From NCBI GenBank assembly GCA_016794985.1, contig JAEUIQ010000101.1, positions 1 to 64,000 on the forward strand: a stretch of DNA of 64,000 nucleotides, read 5' to 3'. A program made the position numbers and the translations under genes. The stretch is from Planctomycetaceae bacterium (GTDB taxonomy: Bacteria > Planctomycetota > Planctomycetia > Pirellulales > Pirellulaceae). Shown here one piece after another: positions 53,924 through 63,684 of this stretch (positions are counted from its first letter, which is position 1; each line of letters starts with the position of its first letter). The notes beneath the pieces are model-generated. The model was not told the origin of the DNA. It worked only from the letters and a program-made list of their open reading frames with translations, and ran no database searches.

Positions 53924-55099
53924 CTACAAGTTCCCACGCCGATCTTGCTCGATCTCAAGTGATTCGAACAATGCCTTAAAATTGCCTTTGCCGAACGATT
54001 GACTGCCACGACGGCAAATGATTTCGAAGAACAGCGTCGGCCGATCTTGCAGAGGTTTCGTGAAGATCTGCAAGAGATATCCTTGATCGTCGCGGTCCGC
54101 TAACAAGCGAAGCTCGCGGACTTTGTCCGTGTTTTCGCGGATTTCTCCAACGCGATCCCAAACCCGTTCGTAGTAGGCATCTGGAATCGACAAGAAGTCG
54201 ACGCCACGCTGACGCAACTGAGCCACCGAGTCGATCGCGTCGCTAGTCAGCAGTGCCAAATGTTGGATTCCAGGCGTGTGATCGTGCCAATCCAGGTACT
54301 CTTGGATTTGGCTCTTGCGCAAACCTTCGGCCGGTTCATTGATCGGAATCTTGATCAGTTCGCGCCCGGAATCCAGCACTTTAGACATCAGCGCGGAGTA
54401 CTCGGTCGAAATATCGTGATCATCGAAGTGTTTGAACAACTTGAACTGCAACACATCGGAGTACCAATTCACCCAGTTGTCCATTTGGCCCATTTCGACG
54501 TTGCCCACACAATGATCGACATAGAATAGTCCACACGGGTTAGCTCGATTGTAATCATTGACGCCCAACTGCCCCATCTTCTTGAACTTGGGTCCGAAAA
54601 GCCCAAAGTGCTTGACGCGATCCAACGTGTACTCGCCCGTCCGCGAGACGAAAGAATGCACGACACGTCCAAAGGTTTTGATCCCCGCGGACAACACTGT
54701 TCCGCGTTCGTCAGAAACTTCGCGTGGCTCGTAAGCGGACTCCGCTCCGTTTGCCAACGCTTTCTCGTATGCGGCAACCGCATCGTCAACGGTAAACGCT
54801 ACGTCCTTGATTCCATCGCCAAAGTGGGCCACTTCCTTACTAGCCGGATGGTCGGCATTCAGGCCACAAGTCAATAACAGGCGAATATTGCCTTGGGTCA
54901 ATAGATAAGATGCCGATTCTCGACTGCCGGTGGTCAGGTCTGCCACCTGTTCGATCTCGAAACCAAAGCAAAACGCATAGAAAAACGCTGCTTGCTTGGC
55001 GTTGCCGACGTAGAAGTGAACATGGTCCACATCAATAAACCGCAGCGGATCGGTGGAATGTCGGATATCATTCGTCGGCAACGGTGACATTTGACTCAT
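53924..55099 (-). CDS. hppD: 4-hydroxyphenylpyruvate dioxygenase
   Basis: A 391-residue vicinal-oxygen-chelate protein with two VOC domains. Domain 1 starts at DVDHVHFYVGNAKQA. The catalytic domain 2 starts at YVDHCVGNV, has its second iron histidine in GIQHLALLT, and the glutamate in PTLFFEIICR. These three are the HPPD Fe(II) ligands. It converts 4-hydroxyphenylpyruvate to homogentisate in tyrosine breakdown. The ATG has AGGAGA 7 nt upstream. No homogentisate dioxygenase gene is in the window. Confidence 0.94.
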   Translation of the reverse strand: MSQMSPLPTNDIRHSTDPLRFIDVDHVHFYVGNAKQAAFFYAFCFGFEIEQVADLTTGSRESASYLLTQGNIRLLLTCGLNADHPASKEVAHFGDGIKDVAFTVDDAVAAYEKALANGAESAYEPREVSDERGTVLSAGIKTFGRVVHSFVSRTGEYTLDRVKHFGLFGPKFKKMGQLGVNDYNRANPCGLFYVDHCVGNVEMGQMDNWVNWYSDVLQFKLFKHFDDHDISTEYSALMSKVLDSGRELIKIPINEPAEGLRKSQIQEYLDWHDHTPGIQHLALLTSDAIDSVAQLRQRGVDFLSIPDAYYERVWDRVGEIRENTDKVRELRLLADRDDQGYLLQIFTKPLQDRPTLFFEIICRRGSQSFGKGNFKALFESLEIEQDRRGNL

Positions 55100-55248
55100 G
55101 ATTGGGTCTCCTAGGAGTCGGCGAGGGGGCAGTGAAATAGACGCGACGACTGAGTATCATTAGACCGCCGCGGACAACTTCTACAAGGGGCGGTTGAGCT
55201 CCTTTAGTTTGCTGTTAGCGGCTTCGAGGTCGCTATCACCGGAGCCTT

Positions 55249-55617
55249 TTGTGGAAAAACGCAGTCGTGATGAACCAACCCCGCGAATCGTGGGTAAATC
55301 ATAACCAACTCCGCTTGCTGGTTGAGCCAGCTTCCTCGTGCAATTCGTGCGGGGCTTGCTGTCGCCTCACCCCTGTGCCGCCCTTCGCCCCTGGGGAATG
55401 CCAACAGCGAAACGTGCCAGACGAATGGCTTGTGTGCGTTACCGCAACAATGGCGAGGGATCAACAGTTTGAGCTTGAACCCTGTGTTTGGTACGACCCG
55501 GCCGCAGACGCATGCCAACACTACGAATACCGCCCAACGGCCTGCCGCAGTTTTGAGGTCGGGAGCGTCGAATGTGCGAGCGCGCGGCGGCGAGTAGCCA
55601 CGCAACATCACTGCTAA
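55249..55617 (+). CDS. YkgJ-family cysteine-cluster protein
   Basis: A 122-residue protein rich in cysteine. 'CNSCGACCRLTPVPPFAPGE', then ELEPCVWYDP..ADACQHYEYRPTACRSFEVG, is the YkgJ-type layout thought to bind zinc or an iron-sulfur cluster. TTG 55249 with GGAG 4 nt upstream is the longest start; ATG 55270 is possible. A reverse-strand frame covers the same DNA but lacks features. It stands alone, divergent from hppD. Confidence 0.82.
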   Translation: MWKNAVVMNQPRESWVNHNQLRLLVEPASSCNSCGACCRLTPVPPFAPGECQQRNVPDEWLVCVTATMARDQQFELEPCVWYDPAADACQHYEYRPTACRSFEVGSVECASARRRVATQHHC

Positions 55618-55894
55618 CTCTTGCGTCAGTTCACCGTCCACGTTTGGTCTGGTTGATCGCTGCCACAGGCGTGACGGACCGCGGGGACGATACCAACTCC
55701 GACCTACATCTGCTGCTGACGGTTAGACTAACAACTGTTCGAAAAGTCGCAGCCACATTCCTTGTGCCGCTCACCGGCCCATTGAAACGATGGCTTTCGC
55801 TTGGTCGTGACAACAATGGACCATTCCCACGGCCACCGGCTCCTGAGTCGAATGGCGGCGAAACATGCAGCGCCAAAGTCGAGGCAAACTCGCA
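55618..55894. repeat. Intergenic region with one copy of the AAAGTCGCAG repeat
   Basis: No gene is supported. AAAGTCGCAGCCACATTCC and the following bases at 55742-55769 match the repeat in the 53577-53923 gap, here in the opposite orientation. Confidence 0.6.
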
Positions 55895-58800
55895 CTACAA
55901 ACCTAGCCGTCGCATCTGTTCCAGTTGCTGAGTTGCCTGGTCTGCAATGACGGTCGAATCGTTCTGCAACTGCGCTCTTGTTAGCCATGTCTTGGCTTGT
56001 CGCAGGTACTCCATCCGAATCACTGGATCCGTTTGCTGATTCGCCGATCGCAGCAGCGACAGTCCCATCTCGAGTTGCGATTGCGCTTTCCATTCGATGG
56101 CCTGCTTCGACAATTCGTTGCCATAGGCTCCGTTGGCAACCGCCGTGTAGTGCCGTTGAGCCGTCCGTTCATCGCCTCGAGTACGAGCTACAAGGGCCAA
56201 CTCCATGAGCGAACTCATTCCAATGGCGTCGGGCCGATTCGCAAGAGTCGATAAGATACGAGTTGCTCCTTCAAAGTCCTTGGTCAAGCGACGAGCCACA
56301 CCGAGCAAGAACTTGGCTTCGTTTTGCAATTTGTCGTCGATGGACTCGGGCAGATTTCCCTCTTCGATGGTTGCGATGCAATTGTTCAACCACGGTAAGG
56401 CGTCTGCGGCTTTGTCGACTTCAATCGCCGCACGACCGGCACTGAGACACGCTTGAAAATACATGTCGCGTTTCACGGTTTTCAACTTTTCGATTGCTGT
56501 CGTTGCCGACTGAAAGGCAGCCATCGCTTCCGGCATTTTGCCGGCTTTGAAATTGCACTGACCCACTAAAGCGTGGGCTTCCAATACGAGTGGTAACTCA
56601 GACTCATCGACTTTTGCACCGTCGATTATGGATTGGAATTTTTGTTTCGCCGAATCGAATTTCTGTAGATTGAGTTCCGACCAAGCCTCCATGTATATCG
56701 AGCTTCGTTGCAAGGACGGGTCGGTCGCAGCCGTCTTCGCCATTTGAAATCGTTCGGCAGCTCGCGCAAAGTCGCCCGCATGATAATCCGCTTCACCCAA
56801 ATGAAACTGCGTACGCCCCGCCCAGGAACTCTGTAGGTGTTGCGCCAGCAGTTGTTCCCAAGCCAACTTGGCTTCCGCAATTTTATTTTGCTCGCGTAGC
56901 GACCAACCTAAAAAGTAGAGAACATCATCGTGTCGCGGGTCCGCTTTCGCGACTTCGACTAAGGAGGCAAAACCTTCTGCCGCTTTCGCCCATTGCTTTT
57001 GTTCGAATGCTTCGTGAGCTAATTCATATCGCTCGTCAAGCGACTCGATGGTGGTGCCGGATGTCTCCGCTACTTCGGTTTGAGGTTCGGTGGCTTGCCA
57101 CTTCGGATCAATTTTCCTCAGCCAATCCGTCACTTGAACTCGATATTCGTGTTCCGCATGTTTGGCCAAGAAGTCTTCCCAAACTGCCTTGGCCTCGGTC
57201 GATTTACCTTGCTCCGACATCGCCAATCCGAGATTAACTTGGGCATCCGCGATCAAGCCTGCAACGAGTTTGCGCTCCGATTCGTCGATTGGGGTTGTCG
57301 TTGCAGCCAAAGTCAGCACGCGAGAGAAATCCGCTTCCGCACTCGCGAAGTTTTTCAACTGGAAGTTGGCTACGCCACGTTGCAGGGTTAAGGATATCGC
57401 CATCGCTCCGGCGAATTCTTTCTCATACGAATTGATCAGACGTACGATTTCAGCCGAATCGGATAAGCGGTTCAACAAACTCAAACCGGCTTCGATCGCC
57501 ATTTTTTTGGTCTCGGGCTCTTTGGCGAGCGCTGTAGACTTTTCGTAGGCCTTGACCGCCGCCAATTCCTCCTTGTTCAACCTTAGAAACTCGCCGCGCA
57601 CGAACCATCCTTCGGCTTGCGTTTCGATTGGCCAAGTCTTCAAGAGTGGTTCCGTCAATTCCTCCAAGGCTCTGGCGGGTGATTCCACGCTGGCCACACC
57701 GACCGCTCGTTTCATGGTCCACTCCGGTGCGGCGCTATCGCCGGGGAACTCCTTCAAAAGCTCACCAAATTTCGCGACCGCTTGAGCCAAGTCACCTGCT
57801 TGGAACAACGCCTTTGCTTGCCACAGTCGGACCTGTTTGCGACGTTCTAAAACTTCTCGCTGTTCATCTGTTAGAACGGCCGGATTCACCGGAAAATTGT
57901 CCGCCTTCAACAACGGCGAAGACAATAACTCCTCGGCGGTCTTCACGGCTGCCTGCCAACGATCCTTCAAGTCAGGCGACGATGATTCGAACGTGATGCG
58001 AGAACTGGAGTGCCGCGTGCTGGCACCTTCTACTTGATAGGGCAACAAGCGAAACTTTGCCAAATCGGTCCATGGATGATTTGGCTGACCCGCGATGCTG
58101 GCCAGGGACTTGGCACCTTCCGCTTTCAACGATTGATCAGAAGATTGAAACTGGGCTAAGGCGATCAAGTAATCCAGTTCAGCGCGGTCGTTGGGAACGG
58201 CTCTCAGCCACGATTCCCCTTGCTGACCAAGTGCCAAAATCAACGGCCAATCTTCGGCTTGTTCGGCAATCCGCATCCGCAAAAGCACGGCCATGCCCGC
58301 ACCGCTGTCGGTGGCGAAATTCAATCGTGGTAGAGCAGCGTCCAGGACCTTGCCAGCCGATTCGAATTGGCGCAACGCGTACAACGACCGAGCCTGATTC
58401 AGCTGGGCCTGCCACGACAAACATGCCGTCGCGAGATCGACATCCGGCTGGGTCGGCCATTGGATTTTTTCGAATTGCAAGATCGCTTGCGAATGATCAT
58501 CCAGCATGCGAAAGCACATTCCCAAGTTGAACGCCACGCGTGCCGCGTCGCTCACGGGAAATTCGCTTTGCATTTGAAGAAATCGATCGCGCGCGTCCAC
58601 CAACCATTGTCGTCGTTCAACTTTTTCGGACTCAGTTGTCGGTGGGTTTTGATTCGCGACAAACCAGCGACTGAGATTGGCCTCGGCCATGGCGGACAAG
58701 CACTTACGGCGAATTTCATCCGGCGCTTGAAGATCCTTATGTAATTCCCCCCACAGCTTGATGGCCATTTCCGCATTACCAGCCATCTCCGCAGTGACGG

Positions 58801-59572
58801 CCTCGTAATACAAATTGTTGTGCTTCCATTCGAGAGCGGTTGCCCGGTCGGCGGTTGCACGAAACTGGGCCCGCAATTGCTCCAATCGGACGTTGGCCGC
58901 TTGAGCGTCACCGGAGTTAGCCGCCTCACCGGTTCGACGCAGCTCCTGTTGCAACGCAATCATGTTGGTGTGGTAGTCCAGCGGTTGTAAGTATTCATCG
59001 GCTGGCTGCAAGCCGCGCAATTCGCGGCAGGTGGCTTCCGCCTGCGATAACCATTGTTGTTGACCGGCTGGCTCAAGTGACAAGAGCGCAAGTTGGTACG
59101 CGGCCTTGATCTGCGTCAAGAAAATCTTTGCCGCCATCTCGCGCCGACCGCTCCACAGACCAATCGGTTCGGAACTTTGTGTGTGATCAGCAAAGGTCGA
59201 AGCCGGTTGAGCGGCGCGCCAATCCTTGGCTGCATCCCAAGCAAGCTGAAAATGACCTGCACGTTCCGCACACGTCGCGATCAGAAAGTCGACGTCGTTG
59301 TTCTGCGCGAATGTGGCGTTGTCTTTCCGCAGTTGTTGCAACACGATCAGGGCTTGGGTATGGTTCCCAGCCTGCATCAATTGTCGCGCCGCGGCCAAAT
59401 CTGTGGATTCGTCCCAACGGCTCTCGCTGCCAGCCCATGTCGCAGGCGCGAGCCAATCGAAGGAAGTCAATGGAGAAATGAGCGCAGCGCTCGCACACAA
59501 TAAGCCAGCGGCGCGAGGGCGGACAAATAGTTCGAGGATTGCTCGGGCAATGGACTTGGACATGGGATTCAA
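55895..59572 (-). CDS. Large secreted tetratricopeptide-repeat protein
   Basis: A 1225-residue protein with an N-terminal signal (about residues 22-47, AAGLLCASAALISPL then WLAPATWAGS). The rest is a chain of TPR and TPR-like helical hairpins, such as 'AARQLMQAGNHTQALIVLQQLRK', 'LFQAGDLAQAVAKFGELLKEFPG' and 'LGWSLREQNKIAEAKLAWEQLL'. It is a typical planctomycete periplasmic TPR scaffold, probably assembling an envelope complex. No catalytic motif was found. It is followed downstream by the YkgJ gene (opposite strand) and preceded by the 5-oxoprolinase gene, 152 bp away, on the same strand. Confidence 0.88.
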   Translation of the reverse strand: MNPMSKSIARAILELFVRPRAAGLLCASAALISPLTSFDWLAPATWAGSESRWDESTDLAAARQLMQAGNHTQALIVLQQLRKDNATFAQNNDVDFLIATCAERAGHFQLAWDAAKDWRAAQPASTFADHTQSSEPIGLWSGRREMAAKIFLTQIKAAYQLALLSLEPAGQQQWLSQAEATCRELRGLQPADEYLQPLDYHTNMIALQQELRRTGEAANSGDAQAANVRLEQLRAQFRATADRATALEWKHNNLYYEAVTAEMAGNAEMAIKLWGELHKDLQAPDEIRRKCLSAMAEANLSRWFVANQNPPTTESEKVERRQWLVDARDRFLQMQSEFPVSDAARVAFNLGMCFRMLDDHSQAILQFEKIQWPTQPDVDLATACLSWQAQLNQARSLYALRQFESAGKVLDAALPRLNFATDSGAGMAVLLRMRIAEQAEDWPLILALGQQGESWLRAVPNDRAELDYLIALAQFQSSDQSLKAEGAKSLASIAGQPNHPWTDLAKFRLLPYQVEGASTRHSSSRITFESSSPDLKDRWQAAVKTAEELLSSPLLKADNFPVNPAVLTDEQREVLERRKQVRLWQAKALFQAGDLAQAVAKFGELLKEFPGDSAAPEWTMKRAVGVASVESPARALEELTEPLLKTWPIETQAEGWFVRGEFLRLNKEELAAVKAYEKSTALAKEPETKKMAIEAGLSLLNRLSDSAEIVRLINSYEKEFAGAMAISLTLQRGVANFQLKNFASAEADFSRVLTLAATTTPIDESERKLVAGLIADAQVNLGLAMSEQGKSTEAKAVWEDFLAKHAEHEYRVQVTDWLRKIDPKWQATEPQTEVAETSGTTIESLDERYELAHEAFEQKQWAKAAEGFASLVEVAKADPRHDDVLYFLGWSLREQNKIAEAKLAWEQLLAQHLQSSWAGRTQFHLGEADYHAGDFARAAERFQMAKTAATDPSLQRSSIYMEAWSELNLQKFDSAKQKFQSIIDGAKVDESELPLVLEAHALVGQCNFKAGKMPEAMAAFQSATTAIEKLKTVKRDMYFQACLSAGRAAIEVDKAADALPWLNNCIATIEEGNLPESIDDKLQNEAKFLLGVARRLTKDFEGATRILSTLANRPDAIGMSSLMELALVARTRGDERTAQRHYTAVANGAYGNELSKQAIEWKAQSQLEMGLSLLRSANQQTDPVIRMEYLRQAKTWLTRAQLQNDSTVIADQATQQLEQMRRLGL

Positions 59573-59724
59573 CCGAACGAATTCGGCTCCTAAGGGACTT
59601 TAACGCTCTGCGATAGTTTATCAAACCGATTCTGTTTGAGTCGATCAAAAGTTGGGGATTTTTCCCTCGACTGCCAACGGATCGTGGATTTCTTGGCATT
59701 GGCAGCAATGCTTTCCTAGCCAAA

Positions 59725-62700
59725 CTAAGTTTCCCGATCGGCAAAGTTGGGGGAACGTTGGCCCCAACCGCCACCACCCGGGGTTTGAATTTCGACAATA
59801 TCGCCAGCCGCAACTTGCAACTGGCAACTGCTATCCAATTCGATCGGTTCGCGGCCCGGCCGCAACCACAAGTTTACGCCTCGAAGTCCTGGTTCACCTC
59901 CGGCCATGCCATACGGAGGCGCGACCAGCGATGAACGTCGATTGGTCACAAGGGACACTTCAACTGGTTCGAGAAACTGGAACCTTCGCACCATGCCGTC
60001 ACCACCGCGATGTTGGCCATCACCACCACTACCAGGGCGCCGCCGAAATTCGAGCAAGCGAACAGGATATCGTACTTCCAAGATCTCCGGGTCGGTCAAC
60101 CGCGTATTGGTCATGTGCGAATGAACCGCTGAAGCCCCCTCACCAAACGGGGTCGCGCCGCAGCCTCCACCCATCGTTTCGTAGAAACCAAACTTTGCGT
60201 TGCCAAAGAGAAAGTTGTTCATCGTCCCTTGACTTGCCGCGGCGGCCTGCAAGGCACCGAATACCACATCCACAATCCGTTGCGACGTTTCTACGTTTCC
60301 ACCGCCGACCGCTGGTAAATCCCGATCACTCACGCCTCGCAACGAACTTGACGTGTTCTCGGCCAAAGGATTCAAGAAACACGAAGGAATTCGAATATCG
60401 ATCGGTCGGAGCACGCCTTGGTTCAACGGGATTGGCGCTCCGATCAAGACTCGCAAGCAATACAGAATTGCCGATTGCACAATCGCAGGATTCGTATTGA
60501 AGTTATTCGAGCAGGTAGGGTCGGTGCCGGAAAAATCAAACGTCAGGCCCTGTGTGGATATCGTCGCAGTCAGCCGAATGGTCAGCCCACAATCCAAGCG
60601 ATCTTCAAATTTGAATTGACCCGGTGTCAGTCGGCTCAGGAGGGCCAGCGTGTGCTCCGCTGCCGAATCTTGCACATGCCGGGCGTAAGCGGACACACGC
60701 TGCCAGCCCCATTCGAATAGGAATTGCTGCAAACGAGTTCGCCCCAATGCGTTCGCTGCGACTTGAGCTTGAATGTCTGCCAAGTTCGTCTCGGGGCTCC
60801 GACTCGGATACCGCGAATTCCTCAACGTCTCGGCCAGTTCCGGATTGAGTTCTCCCGTCGCCGTTGTCCAATTCAAATTGCGTAGGACGACGCCCTCTTC
60901 TTCCAAACACCGCGCGAACGGTGGCATCGATCCCGGAGTGATGCCGCCGATTTCCGCGTGATGGGCTCGACTCGCCACCCAAAACACGGGCTTTCGCCAC
61001 GGAACATCTGCATCGAATTCGAAGTGGCTTGTTTCCAAGTTGGCGGCGAAAACAGGCGTCACCACGGTCACATCCGGTAGATGCGATCCGCCTTGAAACG
61101 GATCGTTCGTTACAAAGACATCTGTGGCAGAAAAAGGACCACCGCGTCGCAAGATACCTTTGACCGTGTCGCTCATTGCGCCCAAATGGACTGGAATATG
61201 GGGCGCGTTCACCAATAGATTTCCATCTTGATCGAAGACGGCGCAACTAAAATCCAAGCGTTCTTTGACGTTGACGCTGGTGCAAGTTGCCTGCAACATT
61301 AGCCCCATTTGAGTCGCGATCTCGGTCAGACGATGGCAATACAGCTCCAGCGAAACGGGATCTCGTTCCGTGTTGGCCATCAGGCGGGGCACTATTTGAA
61401 TATCCGCTGCATTCATGGAGCTAACTGAGTTCAGTTTTTCCGATACGCTCTTCTTGTGCGGCACGGGGATTGTTCCGATTGACTCGCAACGACGAAGGCG
61501 AATCACGCCGGAAGTATTACGCTCGGCAGACCAGCCTGGTTCAAGCCAAATCGTTGAATTGGGAATATCGATCATCTGTGGCCCTTGGCCCAGTGAATCG
61601 ATCTCGCCATCAAACGCATCCACGGGCGCGGCTGAATTGCTAGTCTCCGAGACCACCACTTCAACTTCGAGCGTTGCCAGTTGCAGCGGTCTTTCCCAAC
61701 GCACGCCGAATCGTGTTGCAAACTCCGCCCAAAATTGACGTTGAAGTTCGGCCGCAGTGATGACTCGGTCTAATGGAAGTTCCATTACTAAAGATTGGTC
61801 GGTCCCCGACACTTGCACAGCGAGTCGACTCCGCGTTGTAACCGAACCAGGCTCCGCCGACGGCAATCGGCTCAGGGCTTGAAGTCGGAGCTCACCAAGT
61901 TCTCTGCTTTGTATTCTTTCGAGCTGCGCGTCATCCACGGGCCCGGACAACTGCTTCTGGGCAATACGACGAACGTCCGAATGCCCAATCCCATAGGCAC
62001 TTAACAATGCGGCATCGGGATGGACCAGGACCGTTTCGATCCCGAGCTGTTGGGCCACACCACAGACGTGCTGAGCCGCCGCGCCGCCGAACGCCACCAT
62101 TGGATATTCACGCGGGTCCATTCCTTGCCGAGTAGAGACAGCCGCGATCGCGCTCGCAATGTGCGAGTTCGCAATCTGAATGAACGCCAACGCCAATTCT
62201 TTTGCCGAATAGTCCTTGCCGGTCGCTTTCAGGATATCGCTTGCCATCAAAGACAACGAATCGGCGATCGCGGATCGCTGCAGAGGCACCGGAAATAGTT
62301 CGGGACGAATCCTCCCCAACCAAACATTCATGTCGGTAATGGTTAATGGTCCGCCACGGCCATAACAGGCCGGGCCAGGATCCGCGCCGGCACTCTGCGG
62401 GCCAACCAAAAGGCGCTGACCGTCAAACGAACAAATGCTGCCGCCTCCCGCCGCCACGGTTTCAATTGCCAAAGTGGGCGTTTGCAAAACAACACCGGCT
62501 TTGCGAGTTTCGCTTTGCAATGCAACACTGCCGTCCAATCGCGCGACGTCCGTGCTGGTGCCGCCCATGTCGAAGCCGATGGCCCGCTGGTGACCAGCTT
62601 GTTGGGCCACCGTTGTAAAACCTACAACACCACCGGCTGGACCGCTGAGGACACTGTCCTTCCCAGAAAATTGCGAGGCCGGAACCAAGCCGCCGCTGCT

Positions 62701-63684
62701 GGTCATCATCAGGAGTCGCCCGTGTGAGCCTAGTGCCGTTTCGATTTCCGCCACGTAATCCCGGAGTATGGGATTCAAATACGCATCAAGCACGGTAGTG
62801 CTAGCGCGAGGCACAAACCGAATTAGCGGAGAACAAACATGCGACAAACTCACATTGCGAAACTTGAAGCCGCGGGCTAATTCTGCCAGCTCCAACTCAT
62901 GTTGTGGATTTTGATATCCATGCAATAAACAAATGGCCAAGGACTCGATGCCCTGTTGTTTCAATGATTCCAACTGATGACGAACCGATTCGACTTCTAG
63001 AGGTTCGATGATCGCTCCATCGGCGGACATGCGCGCTTCGACTTCGATCGCCGTGGCATAGAGTTGCTTTTCCTTCCGTACGGTCAAGGCAAACAAGTCC
63101 GGACGTTGCTGATCGCCGATCTCGAGCGAGTCTCCAAATCCGCGGGTGGTCACAAAAGCTGTCCGCGCTCCACTGCGTGTCAACAGGGCGTTGGTTCCGC
63201 GAGTCGTCCCCAAGCGAAGTTCGATCGGAGGTAGCGCTTCCTCAGCGCCAATTCCGAGAACCAAACGGATGGCGAGTAGGGGAGCTAATTGATTCGAGGA
63301 GAACTCGGCGGTTATTTCGTCAGGCAATACCGGCCAAGGGTTGGAGTGTGAAGCATCGCCGGTGGGGACGAGGTCCTTCAATTGGACGCTCTCGCTTGCG
63401 GCCGAGTACGCCATGACCGTTCCGCTGGCTCGCGTTGATCCGTCCGGCTGCAAGAAACTACAGGTGAAGTTGTTTAACACTTTGTCGGCTAATGGCGTCG
63501 AAGTCTCCACCCGCCATAGCCCAGGTGCTTGATCGCGAATCAAGCGACAGCGGAGTCGCGAAGAGCTCAGTACCTTTACGCGCGACCAATGCCCTTGGGG
63601 CGAAATCCCGATACAGTCGGTGAACGTACCGCCAACATCGATCCAAAACTTCCATAGCGACTGTTTCGGCCCACTCTCCCGCAT
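59725..63684 (-). CDS. 5-oxoprolinase / N-methylhydantoinase A-B fusion
   Basis: A 1319-residue fusion. The N-terminal HyuA part has an ASKHA-type ATP-binding motif WIDVGGTFTDCIG (about 12-26), 'LRLGTTRGTNALLTRSGARTAFVTT' and 'GFDMGGTSTDVARLDG'. The HyuB part begins near residue 775 (PVSLELYCHRLTEIA) and ends with VEIQTPGGGGWGQ. Eukaryotic 5-oxoprolinase is also a single chain, while many bacteria have separate subunits. Members hydrolyse 5-oxoproline or hydantoins using ATP. ATG 63684 has GGGAG 10 nt upstream; a GTG start 20 codons further up is possible. Confidence 0.9.
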   Translation of the reverse strand: MRESGPKQSLWKFWIDVGGTFTDCIGISPQGHWSRVKVLSSSRLRCRLIRDQAPGLWRVETSTPLADKVLNNFTCSFLQPDGSTRASGTVMAYSAASESVQLKDLVPTGDASHSNPWPVLPDEITAEFSSNQLAPLLAIRLVLGIGAEEALPPIELRLGTTRGTNALLTRSGARTAFVTTRGFGDSLEIGDQQRPDLFALTVRKEKQLYATAIEVEARMSADGAIIEPLEVESVRHQLESLKQQGIESLAICLLHGYQNPQHELELAELARGFKFRNVSLSHVCSPLIRFVPRASTTVLDAYLNPILRDYVAEIETALGSHGRLLMMTSSGGLVPASQFSGKDSVLSGPAGGVVGFTTVAQQAGHQRAIGFDMGGTSTDVARLDGSVALQSETRKAGVVLQTPTLAIETVAAGGGSICSFDGQRLLVGPQSAGADPGPACYGRGGPLTITDMNVWLGRIRPELFPVPLQRSAIADSLSLMASDILKATGKDYSAKELALAFIQIANSHIASAIAAVSTRQGMDPREYPMVAFGGAAAQHVCGVAQQLGIETVLVHPDAALLSAYGIGHSDVRRIAQKQLSGPVDDAQLERIQSRELGELRLQALSRLPSAEPGSVTTRSRLAVQVSGTDQSLVMELPLDRVITAAELQRQFWAEFATRFGVRWERPLQLATLEVEVVVSETSNSAAPVDAFDGEIDSLGQGPQMIDIPNSTIWLEPGWSAERNTSGVIRLRRCESIGTIPVPHKKSVSEKLNSVSSMNAADIQIVPRLMANTERDPVSLELYCHRLTEIATQMGLMLQATCTSVNVKERLDFSCAVFDQDGNLLVNAPHIPVHLGAMSDTVKGILRRGGPFSATDVFVTNDPFQGGSHLPDVTVVTPVFAANLETSHFEFDADVPWRKPVFWVASRAHHAEIGGITPGSMPPFARCLEEEGVVLRNLNWTTATGELNPELAETLRNSRYPSRSPETNLADIQAQVAANALGRTRLQQFLFEWGWQRVSAYARHVQDSAAEHTLALLSRLTPGQFKFEDRLDCGLTIRLTATISTQGLTFDFSGTDPTCSNNFNTNPAIVQSAILYCLRVLIGAPIPLNQGVLRPIDIRIPSCFLNPLAENTSSSLRGVSDRDLPAVGGGNVETSQRIVDVVFGALQAAAASQGTMNNFLFGNAKFGFYETMGGGCGATPFGEGASAVHSHMTNTRLTDPEILEVRYPVRLLEFRRRPGSGGDGQHRGGDGMVRRFQFLEPVEVSLVTNRRSSLVAPPYGMAGGEPGLRGVNLWLRPGREPIELDSSCQLQVAAGDIVEIQTPGGGGWGQRSPNFADRET

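Noticed and set aside
53601..54002. A 133-codon + strand frame between leuB and hppD
   Set aside because: It overlaps the 3' end of hppD and consists of dispersed repeat sequence.
55204..55641. A 145-codon reverse frame opposite the YkgJ-like gene
   Set aside because: The + strand frame has the ordered cysteine motifs of a known family; the reverse frame has none.
59652..60500. A 282-codon + strand frame opposite the 5-oxoprolinase
   Set aside because: It is an antisense shadow of the conserved HyuB domain.
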